Assembly (NCBI GenBank): GCA_027065935.1 | Contig: JAMONI010000244.1 | Location: forward strand, 1-5,181 | Source of the DNA: Flavobacteriales bacterium | GTDB lineage: Bacteria; Bacteroidota; Bacteroidia; Flavobacteriales; Flavobacteriaceae | Direction: 5' to 3' | Length of the DNA stretch: 5,181 nucleotides | Shown: piece by piece, positions 1-5,181 of the stretch | Position numbering within the stretch: the first letter of the stretch is position 1 | Layout of the letters: every line of letters starts with the position of its first letter | The notes under the pieces: generated by a model | The model's database searches: none | The model's input: the letters and a program-made list of their open reading frames with translations, nothing else | What the model was told of the DNA's origin: nothing | Made by a program: the position numbers and the translations under genes

Positions 1-897
1 TTCGGATTTAAACCTTATTCCACAAGCGGTTACCTGATCAAAAAAGAATTTACCGGCGAAAGAGTGGCCAAAACCGGCGAAGGCGGGCTGAATCGCGTAT
101 TCGTATCGGCCGGGTTCAATATTTTTAAAGGTTTCAACTTGGGGGTTGCTTACAATTACTATTTCGGTAATAAAATCGCTCGTTTTGTCCATCATAAGGA
201 CGATGTATTCGCCATCACACGACAAGTGGATAATGCCGTTTATCGCGGATCGGGATGGCATTTTTCGGCGGATTACACCCGTGACTTGCAAAACAATCTT
301 TTCCTGCAGGGCGGCATCTTATATACCCTGCCCGCCGAACTTTCGTCCGAAAACACGACCACGCTGGAAATCAGCGACAGCTCGTTCGGTACCGAACGAA
401 TTGTTCAAAGCATTACTTTAAGAAACGATACCACATACCAAAGCATTCCCTCCACGTGGAGCATCGGAGTGGGAATAGGCAAAAAGAAACACTGGTTTGC
501 CGGTATCGAATGGCAAGCCGAGCAATGGGGCGCTTACCGGAACGATTTTTTCACCACTCCGCAGGTATCATATCGCAATGCATCCGTCATTAAATTCGGC
601 GGATTTTGGATTCCCGACCAACGCCCGCATGTCAAATATTACAAAAGAATTACCTATTCAGCCGGGTTCTACCACAAAAACGGCGACCTGTTGATTGACA
701 ATCAGCCCGTTAACGAGTTTGGCATAAGCTTTGGATTAAGTTTGCCGATGAATTACTATTTTTCCAACGTCAACTTGGGATTTGAATACGTAAAACGCGG
801 TGATGTGTTGCCCGGTATGACCGAGGAAAATATTATCAAATTTAAAATCGGCTTGTCATTTAAAGACAAATGGTTTATCAAACGAAAAATTTATTAG
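1..897 (+). CDS. Outer-membrane beta-barrel protein, 5'-truncated by the window edge
   Basis: The frame is open from base 1, so the gene begins upstream. The GTG at 64 lies inside it and is not a convincing start. The visible part is 298 residues and ends with TAA... reading as TAG at 895-897. It is rich in alternating aromatic/polar strands (for example GVAYNYYFG, HWFAGIEWQAEQWGAY, YYFSNVNLGFEYVKRGD), typical of a transmembrane beta-barrel. The C-terminus, IGLSFKDKWFIKRKIY, resembles the end of a conserved Bacteroidota outer-membrane protein usually encoded close to lptC and sometimes labelled FadL-like or simply hypothetical. In that family about 100-130 N-terminal residues, including the signal peptide, should be missing here (from memory). 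No substrate is known to me; a link to envelope or LPS biogenesis is only an inference from position. The next gene starts 20 nt downstream on the same strand, so it is probably co-transcribed. Barrel assignment is fairly secure; function is not. Confidence 0.8.
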   Translation, partial: FGFKPYSTSGYLIKKEFTGERVAKTGEGGLNRVFVSAGFNIFKGFNLGVAYNYYFGNKIARFVHHKDDVFAITRQVDNAVYRGSGWHFSADYTRDLQNNLFLQGGILYTLPAELSSENTTTLEISDSSFGTERIVQSITLRNDTTYQSIPSTWSIGVGIGKKKHWFAGIEWQAEQWGAYRNDFFTTPQVSYRNASVIKFGGFWIPDQRPHVKYYKRITYSAGFYHKNGDLLIDNQPVNEFGISFGLSLPMNYYFSNVNLGFEYVKRGDVLPGMTEENIIKFKIGLSFKDKWFIKRKIY

Positions 898-910
898 AAA
901 AACGAAAAAT
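880..910 (+). repeat. Short direct repeat across the barrel/TPR junction
   Basis: The 11-mer AAACGAAAAAT occurs at 880-890 and again at 900-910, one copy inside the last codons of the barrel gene and one in the 20-nt gap just before the TPR start. The second copy forms the A-rich leader that may help ribosome recruitment in the absence of a Shine-Dalgarno sequence. It may equally be chance in AT-rich DNA. Confidence 0.3.
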
Positions 911-917
911 ATAGCGT

Positions 918-2297
918 ATGAAACGAATAGGAGTATTACTTTTGGGATTATTCATCTGGTGGAACGGTTTGGCACAAGAAACCGCCACCCCCGACAACGG
1001 TCAGTGCAAAACCCTTTTGAGCATTGCGCACGAATTTGTCAAAGCCAAAAACTACGAAGAAGCTTATCCCAATTGGCAAAAACTTCATGAGAATTGCCCC
1101 GGCTATCATAAAGCCATATACATTGACGGCGTTAAAATTTATCAATGGATGATAAAAAACGAAAAAGACAGCGCCAAGAAAAAAGAACTTGCCGAAAAAA
1201 TGGTGAAACTCTACGACGAGCGAATAAAGCATTTTCCCGAAGATGCACCCAAAGCTTTACACAACAAAGGCGTGATGATGACCATTTATAAAGTGGGCAC
1301 GCCCGAAGAATTATACGAAACGCTCAATAAGGTGTTTACTTCACATCCCGAAGAATTTACTCATCCCAAAGCCTTTTTGGGCTTGTTTAAAGCATTGGTA
1401 TCCCGGTATAAAAAAGGAGAAATCACACTTGAAGAACTGTTTGAAAAATACGACGAACTCACCGACCTTCTCGACCAAACCATCGAGAAGCAAACCAAAA
1501 AAATGGAAGAATTGCAGGCCAAAAAAGAAGCCGGAACCATTACATCGAAAGAAGAGCGCAAACTGAAGGTTTATACCAAAAACATACCTGCTATGGACAA
1601 GGTGTATGCCTTAATGGATAAGGAATTGGGCGAGTTGGGCACTTGCGAGACCTTGGTTCCGTTCTATTCCAAAAATTTCGAAGCCAATAAAAACGACGCC
1701 GTTTGGCTTAAGCGTGCGGCCAAGCGTTTGGCATCCAAAGACTGCACCAAAGGCAATTTGTTTAAAAACATCGTGGAAGCACTTCACAATATTGAACCTT
1801 CGGCCACGTCGGCACAATTTTTGGCCATTCGTTACAGAAAAGCCGGTAACCTGAGCAAAGCTGTTTCCTACTATCAAGAAGCTTTGCATTTGGAAACCGA
1901 TGCTTACAAAAAAGCCGGTATTTTATACAGCATGGCCGTTATAGCCAAAAAGCAAGGCAATAAATCCAAAGCGAGAAGCTTGGCTTTGGAAGCCTTGAAA
2001 TACAAACCTTCGATGGGGGCCGCTTACCTGCTGATCGCGGGATTATACGCTTCAAGCGCCAACGAATGCGGTAATACTACGTTTGAAAAAACGGCCGTAT
2101 ATTGGAAAGCAGCCGAAATGGCCAGAAAAGCGGCATCCGTGGATCCTACCGTTAAATCCAAAGCCCTGAAAGCCGCCGCTGCATACGAAAAACGAGCGCC
2201 GTCCAAAAAAGAAATCTTCCTGGAAGGCATGGCCGGAAAAACCGTTTCGTTCAACAAATGTTGGATCGGCGGTAGCGTCAGAGTTCCATCCAATTAA
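918..2297 (+). CDS. Secreted tetratricopeptide-repeat (TPR) protein
   Basis: A 459-residue protein starting at ATG. Residues 1-19 form a signal peptide (MKR, a hydrophobic stretch, then NGLA) with likely cleavage before Q20, so the mature protein should be periplasmic or peripheral to the outer membrane. The rest is almost wholly helical. TPR-like units are visible near residues 33-62 and clearest at about 298-365, where RYRKAGNLSKAVSYYQEAL is followed by AKKQGNKSKARSLALEAL. Residues about 160-235 are a charged, Lys/Glu-rich helical stretch that may be a coiled coil. Six cysteines remain in the mature part (C30, C60, C243, C276, C384, C448), which could form disulfides in the periplasm. The C-terminal tail KTVSFNKCWIGGSVRV is non-TPR and looks like a conserved signature of these Bacteroidota proteins. 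TPRs bind other proteins, so a scaffold role for neighbouring envelope proteins is plausible but unproven. It ends in tandem stops TAA TAA, 4 nt before lptC. No Shine-Dalgarno is visible upstream, only A-rich sequence. Confidence 0.85.
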   Translation: MKRIGVLLLGLFIWWNGLAQETATPDNGQCKTLLSIAHEFVKAKNYEEAYPNWQKLHENCPGYHKAIYIDGVKIYQWMIKNEKDSAKKKELAEKMVKLYDERIKHFPEDAPKALHNKGVMMTIYKVGTPEELYETLNKVFTSHPEEFTHPKAFLGLFKALVSRYKKGEITLEELFEKYDELTDLLDQTIEKQTKKMEELQAKKEAGTITSKEERKLKVYTKNIPAMDKVYALMDKELGELGTCETLVPFYSKNFEANKNDAVWLKRAAKRLASKDCTKGNLFKNIVEALHNIEPSATSAQFLAIRYRKAGNLSKAVSYYQEALHLETDAYKKAGILYSMAVIAKKQGNKSKARSLALEALKYKPSMGAAYLLIAGLYASSANECGNTTFEKTAVYWKAAEMARKAASVDPTVKSKALKAAAAYEKRAPSKKEIFLEGMAGKTVSFNKCWIGGSVRVPSN

Positions 2298-2301
2298 TAA
2301 G

Positions 2302-2877
2302 GTGAAACGAACCGATTTCTTACAAATCGTCAAAACGATAACCGTCTCTTTGGGGGCGGTTATTGTGCTTTATTCTTGCAGCGGCAATTCCGGACAAGCC
2401 AAAGAACTCTTTGCCGTAAACAAACAACCCGTTCCTTCGGGTCAAACCTACGATTTCGAGGCATTTTATACCCTCAAAGGCCAAATCGCCATGCAAATGA
2501 AAGCCGAAAGCATGGAAGATTACACCGACCGGGATTTTCCCCGACAAATTTTTCCCGACGGCCTTTTTATGGAAGTCATCAATAATCAAACCCGGGAAAA
2601 AACCCTTATCGAAGCCGACAAAGCCGTCGTATATAAAAAAACCGGATTGGTGGAACTCATCGGAAATGTCAGCATCACAGGAAGCGACGGAAGCCGGCTA
2701 AAAACCCCGCAACTTTACTGGGACCGGATACACGAACATATCTTTACCGACCAAGCCATCGAATTCCGGAGAAAAGACGAGTTTATTCAGGGAACCGGAT
2801 TCGACTCCAACATGAGTTTTACTACGGCTCGCGTAAATAACGTAACCGGAATCATCCGAATAAAAACAAAAAAATGA
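2302..2877 (+). CDS. lptC: LptC, lipoprotein component of the LPS export machinery
   Basis: A 191-residue LptC-family protein. In the Lpt system LptC sits in the periplasm against the inner membrane, takes LPS from the LptB2FG ABC transporter and passes it to LptA. The N-terminus (MKRTDFLQ, hydrophobic residues 10-24) ends in the lipobox LYSC, so C26 is the likely lipidated residue. This lipoprotein form is usual in Bacteroidota, whereas E. coli LptC has an uncleaved membrane anchor. The next residues SGNS lack the acidic surface-export signal of Bacteroidota lipoproteins, which fits periplasmic retention. The beta-jellyroll domain covers about 48-188, with family-like segments ADKAVVYKKTGLVELIGNV (105-123), LKTPQLYWDR (133-142) and GTGFDSNMSFTTARVNNVTG (164-183). 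The start is GTG at 2302: it keeps the whole signal peptide, and the next in-frame ATG (residue 63) would delete it. The gene lies 4 nt after the TPR gene and its stop overlaps the next start (ATGA). Confidence 0.9.
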   Translation: MKRTDFLQIVKTITVSLGAVIVLYSCSGNSGQAKELFAVNKQPVPSGQTYDFEAFYTLKGQIAMQMKAESMEDYTDRDFPRQIFPDGLFMEVINNQTREKTLIEADKAVVYKKTGLVELIGNVSITGSDGSRLKTPQLYWDRIHEHIFTDQAIEFRRKDEFIQGTGFDSNMSFTTARVNNVTGIIRIKTKK

Positions 2878-4148
2878 ACCTCATTTGGATTACCATATTG
2901 TTTCTCATCGTAATGTCCGCTTTCTTTTCCGGAATGGAAATCGCTTATGTGACTTCCAACAAGCTCAAATTGGAACTTGACAAAAAGCGGAATAACTTTA
3001 CGGCCAAACTCTTGCGTAAAATAACCGAAAGCCCCGGAGATTTTATCACCACCATGTTGGTGGGAAACAATATCGCTTTGGTACTCTACGGAATTTATTC
3101 GGCCAAAATCATCACCGGGTATTTACTCGAATTCCACCCCGGCATTTCTCCTTGGATGAGCTTGGCCGTTCAGAGTTTGCTTTCGGGAATCGTAATCCTG
3201 CTGTTGGCCGAATTTATTCCCAAAATCATTTTCCAATTGTATGCCAATACATCGCTGCGTGTTTTCGCTCTGCCCATTTATATCGTCTATATGATTTTCA
3301 GACCCGTTTCGTGGGTGGTGATGAAGATATCCAACGCCTTGATCAACATGTTCTTTAAAGGAAAAGCAGGCCTGTCGCAAATTTCCCTCACCAAAACAGA
3401 ACTTCATAAATACCTGAGCCGGCAAATTCACAACAGCAACGTCAACGAGGAAGATACCGAATCGGAGATACAAATCTTTTCCAATGCGCTGAAATTTGCC
3501 GATGTAAAAGCCCGGGAAATTATGGTGCCGCGCACTTCCATCGTAGGTATCGACATTGACGAATCACCCGAAAGCCTCAAAAAAGTGTTTTTGGAATCGG
3601 GGCATTCCAAAATCATCGCTTATGACGGTAGCATTGACCAAATCAAAGGCTATTTTCACTTTTTCGACCTGTTTAAAAAACCAAAAAAACTTAAGCAAAT
3701 CCTACGGAAAGTCATTATGGTACCCGAGACCATGCCCATCGACGAATTGCTTAAAAAAATGACGGCTTCCAAAAAAAGTATTGCCGTAGTTTTCGGCGAA
3801 TACGGAGGAACGGCGGGGATTATTACGCTGGAAGATATCATGGAAAAAATTTTCGGTGAAATCGAAGACGAACACGATAAGGACGAACCGCTCAACAAAA
3901 AACTCGACGAAAACACGTATCTGTTTTCCGCCATGACGGATATTGATTTTATCAACAATAAATTTCACTTGCAATTACCCGAAAATAAAGATTTTGAAAC
4001 CTTAGGCGGTTATGTTTTGGAACTTTTCGGCAGGATTCCCGAACCGAGCGAAAAAACGCAAGACGATGAATTCGAATATGTCGTTACCCGGGCGTCGGAC
4101 AAACAAATCGAAGAAATTAAAGTGATTAGGAAAAACCGTGCGGACTAA
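2874..4148 (+). CDS. CNNM/CorC-type membrane protein with DUF21, two CBS domains and CorC_HlyC domain
   Basis: A 424-residue inner-membrane protein of the 'hemolysin family' (CNNM/CorC, UPF0053). The DUF21 membrane domain covers about 1-158, with hydrophobic segments near 3-26, 57-85, 95-120 and 128-150 and the family motif FFSGMEIAYVTSNKL (17-31). The first CBS domain is about 212-270 (AREIMVPRTSIVGI, then HSKIIAYDGSIDQIKGYFH). The second is about 275-330 and contains the hallmark GEYGGTAGIITLEDI (308-322). The C-terminal CorC_HlyC domain is about 345-420 (FETLGGYVLELFGRIPE, 374-390). Length and domain order are complete for the family. Relatives are linked to Mg2+ efflux, with CBS domains binding adenine nucleotides; the old hemolysin label is misleading. 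GldE of gliding bacteria is a paralogue, but it usually lies near gldD, ssb or mutY, so the lptC context favours the housekeeping type. The ATG overlaps the lptC stop by 4 nt, implying coupled translation. The stop overlaps that of the convergent gene. Confidence 0.92.
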   Translation: MNLIWITILFLIVMSAFFSGMEIAYVTSNKLKLELDKKRNNFTAKLLRKITESPGDFITTMLVGNNIALVLYGIYSAKIITGYLLEFHPGISPWMSLAVQSLLSGIVILLLAEFIPKIIFQLYANTSLRVFALPIYIVYMIFRPVSWVVMKISNALINMFFKGKAGLSQISLTKTELHKYLSRQIHNSNVNEEDTESEIQIFSNALKFADVKAREIMVPRTSIVGIDIDESPESLKKVFLESGHSKIIAYDGSIDQIKGYFHFFDLFKKPKKLKQILRKVIMVPETMPIDELLKKMTASKKSIAVVFGEYGGTAGIITLEDIMEKIFGEIEDEHDKDEPLNKKLDENTYLFSAMTDIDFINNKFHLQLPENKDFETLGGYVLELFGRIPEPSEKTQDDEFEYVVTRASDKQIEEIKVIRKNRAD

Positions 4149-4699
4149 AAGCATCCTTTGACTTTCTTACCCTTTTCTTGCAAAGGCGGAACGTCTTTCA
4201 ATAAAACTTTTAAACATTCGGGTTTCAGGCAAAACCAGGGTTTACCCCGGGCATACATATCGTATTGCTTGCCGAATTTTCTTCGCACTTCGGGTTCTTC
4301 CACCAGGTAAATCATCCACAACATGATGAGCATTTCCAGTGGTGCAATGATAAAACTAAAGGTCGGCGAGCCGGTGATTAAGGCGATGGAGAGAGGAAAA
4401 AATAACAATCCCAAATGCATCGGATGGCGCATATACCGGTATGGGCCTTCACTGACCAAAACGTTGGTTTCCAATGCGGGCACTTCGCCTTTTCTTCCGT
4501 AGCGCGCCAACGTACGGCCCGTATTCCTGCTGATGCGTATAACCAAACGCAATAACAAAATACCCGTTACGAGACTTATTGCATGATATGGTAATGAAAA
4601 GAAAATTTGTCTGAAAAATTTCAAGTCGAAATAAATACCTGCCGCAGCTCCGCCCCAAAGCATGAACACCCAGACATAAAAACGGTATTTGGCTTTCAA
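4145..4699 (-). CDS. Isoprenylcysteine carboxyl methyltransferase-like (ICMT/PEMT fold) integral membrane protein
   Basis: A 184-residue polytopic membrane protein. Hydrophobic segments lie at about 6-23, 33-56, 94-110 and 113-132. The C-terminal half carries the signature of the ICMT/PEMT-type membrane methyltransferases: EGPYRYMRHPMHLGLLF (84-100), with the RHPM core at 91-94 for S-adenosylmethionine binding, then EEPEVRRKFGKQYDMYA (134-150) containing the Glu pair and Phe/Tyr positions usual in the family. The methyl acceptor is unknown; bacteria lack prenylated CaaX proteins in general, so a lipid, quinone-like or small-molecule substrate is more likely. The soluble tail 151-184 is Lys-rich with Cys157, Cys162 and Cys183. 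The longest start is TTG at 4699, and no ATG or GTG lies upstream in frame before the stop at 4733-4735. TTG keeps a basic N-terminus and full first membrane segment; the alternative ATG at 4663 would give 172 residues. The gene converges on the CorC-type gene with overlapping stops. Confidence 0.82.
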   Translation of the reverse strand: MKAKYRFYVWVFMLWGGAAAGIYFDLKFFRQIFFSLPYHAISLVTGILLLRLVIRISRNTGRTLARYGRKGEVPALETNVLVSEGPYRYMRHPMHLGLLFFPLSIALITGSPTFSFIIAPLEMLIMLWMIYLVEEPEVRRKFGKQYDMYARGKPWFCLKPECLKVLLKDVPPLQEKGKKVKGCF

Positions 4700-4716
4700 G
4701 ACTTTACTTTTATGTT

Positions 4717-4724
4717 CAAATTTA
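4717..4724 (-). promoter_or_regulatory. Bacteroidota -7 promoter element for the methyltransferase gene
   Basis: On the minus strand these bases read TAAATTTG, an exact match to the Bacteroidota housekeeping -7 consensus TAnnTTTG. It lies in an AT-rich stretch 17 nt upstream of the TTG start and just downstream of the terminator of the preceding gene, where a promoter is expected. No TTG or TTTG is present at the usual 17-23 nt upstream; a TTTTG occurs only 11 nt away (4736-4740), so the -33 element is weak or absent. A start of transcription near 4712 would leave a leader of only about a dozen bases before TTG, or about 50 before the ATG at 4663. Confidence 0.5.
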
Positions 4725-4736
4725 ATAAAATTTTAC

Positions 4737-4773
4737 AAAAAAAGACCGCCTCATTGTATTGAAGCGGTCTTTT
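4737..4773 (-). terminator. Intrinsic terminator of the M16 peptidase gene
   Basis: A perfect 10-bp inverted repeat, AAAAGACCGC (4740-4749) and GCGGTCTTTT (4764-4773), has a 14-nt loop that can extend by three more pairs after one mismatch. Read on the minus strand, the GC-rich stem GACCGC/GCGGTC is followed by seven T residues (4743-4737) and then more AT-rich sequence, the classic Rho-independent layout. It begins 21 nt after the M16 stop codon and should end that transcript before the methyltransferase gene. In the plus direction the T-run is only four bases and lies within the stem, so it is less suited to that strand. Confidence 0.85.
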
Positions 4774-4794
4774 GATGCCGTTGGGCAAGCGGAT

Positions 4795-5181
4795 TTATTT
4801 CTTTTCTTCGTATCCTTCGGGGTACCAAATACCCAAAATATTGGTTTCGGGATTTTTCAGGTATTTTTTTCCGATTTCCTTGATGTCTTCCACGCTAAGC
4901 GATTCGACCGTTTGTTTGAATTTTTTGAAACGGTGCGGGTCGGCATCGAGGTAATCGATATCGCTGAGGTAATCGATCCAGAACTCGTTGGTTTTTATTT
5001 CTTCGTCGAACCGGACGATCAGGCTTTTTTTGATTTTATCCAAATCTTCTTGGGTGGGGCCTTCATCGATAAGCTTGTTCATTTCGGCAATAGCCTGATG
5101 GTATAATTTTCTGGCATTATCCGGTCCGCAAGGGAAAAATATGGAGAATCCGAATTCGGGTCGAGGTAGTTTATGCATGTC
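4795..5181 (-). CDS. M16 family (insulinase/PqqL-like) zinc peptidase, C-terminal fragment
   Basis: Only the last 128 residues are visible; the frame stays open to the right edge, so the ATG at 5178 is an internal Met, not a start. The fragment matches the end of the last C-terminal M16 repeat of long PqqL-type zinc peptidases: FPCGPDNARKLYH (visible residues 16-28), then a helix with DEGPTQEDLDKIKKSL, then FWIDYLSDIDYLDADPHRF, the VESLSVEDIKEIGKKYL helix, and a final strand NILGIWYPEGYEEKK. The catalytic HxxEH motif would lie in the N-terminal repeat, outside the window, so activity cannot be judged. Full-length relatives are about 900 residues, with a signal peptide, and act in the periplasm or envelope on peptides. 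The gene ends at TAA (4795-4797) and is followed by a strong intrinsic terminator, so it is probably transcribed separately from the downstream methyltransferase gene. Confidence 0.85.
   Translation of the reverse strand, partial: DMHKLPRPEFGFSIFFPCGPDNARKLYHQAIAEMNKLIDEGPTQEDLDKIKKSLIVRFDEEIKTNEFWIDYLSDIDYLDADPHRFKKFKQTVESLSVEDIKEIGKKYLKNPETNILGIWYPEGYEEKK

Noticed and set aside
64..66. GTG as the start of the first gene
   Set aside because: The same frame is open and codes for barrel-like sequence back to base 1, so this is an internal valine codon of a gene cut by the window edge.
3123..3974. Several minus-strand open frames within the CorC-type gene
   Set aside because: They lie opposite a complete, well-supported gene and their translations are low-complexity, Phe/Ser-rich with no domain.
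2874..4148. GldE gliding-motility assignment
   Set aside because: GldE is a paralogue with similar domains, but the neighbours here are lptC and not gldD, ssb or mutY; sequence alone cannot separate them with certainty.
4155..4186. Possible terminator hairpin just after the CorC-type gene (CCTTTG with CAAAGG, or the shorter CCTTT with AAAGG)
   Set aside because: Stems are 5-6 bp, one has a 20-nt loop, no T-run follows on the plus strand, and the bases lie within the coding end of the opposite gene.
4759..5106. Plus-strand open frame opposite the M16 peptidase fragment, rich in Phe
   Set aside because: It mirrors the Lys/Glu-rich peptidase codons on the other strand, has no recognisable domain and crosses the terminator; it is an antisense shadow.
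5176..5178. ATG as the start of the M16 peptidase gene
   Set aside because: The frame continues to the window edge and the visible part matches only the C-terminal end of a much longer family.
1..5181. New defence system, CRISPR array, insertion sequence or RNA gene
   Set aside because: No repeats with spacers, no transposase or terminal inverted repeats, no tRNA-like cloverleaf and no nuclease or toxin motif were seen; the coding content is envelope-related and compact.

Overview
The window looks like chromosomal DNA from a member of the Bacteroidota. Three things point there: the protein families (a Bacteroidota-type outer-membrane barrel, a lipoprotein form of LptC, a CNNM/CBS protein next to lptC), the A-rich start regions without clear Shine-Dalgarno sequences, and an exact match to the Bacteroidota -7 promoter element (TAnnTTTG) near 4720. 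I cannot name a genus. There are six protein-coding genes and two of them run off the window edges. I see no rRNA, tRNA, CRISPR array or mobile element. The longest stretch without a gene is about 95 bases.

Left part (1-4148, + strand): four tightly packed genes that are very probably one operon. They are the C-terminal 298 residues of an outer-membrane beta-barrel protein, a secreted TPR protein, the LPS-transport lipoprotein LptC, and a membrane CNNM/CorC-type transporter-like protein with two CBS domains. The gaps are 20 nt, 4 nt and a 4-nt ATGA overlap, which suggests co-transcription and some translational coupling. This is a recurring Bacteroidota neighbourhood, often with coaX upstream and a SurA/PpiD-like folding factor downstream (from general knowledge, not visible here). 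It points to cell-envelope assembly as the shared theme, although only LptC has a well-defined job.

Right part (4145-5181, - strand): two genes face the operon. A small membrane protein of the isoprenylcysteine carboxyl methyltransferase-like family converges on the CorC-type gene, and their stop codons overlap by 4 bp. Upstream of it lies the C-terminal end of an M16 (insulinase/PqqL-like) peptidase, whose start is beyond the right edge. A strong intrinsic terminator (4737-4773) separates these two genes, and a -7 promoter element next to it probably drives the methyltransferase gene separately.

I found no convincing new defence or mobile system. The points most worth a second look are the uncharacterised barrel and TPR pair fixed next to lptC, the overlapping convergent stops with no visible terminator between them, the terminator/promoter junction, and several non-ATG starts.
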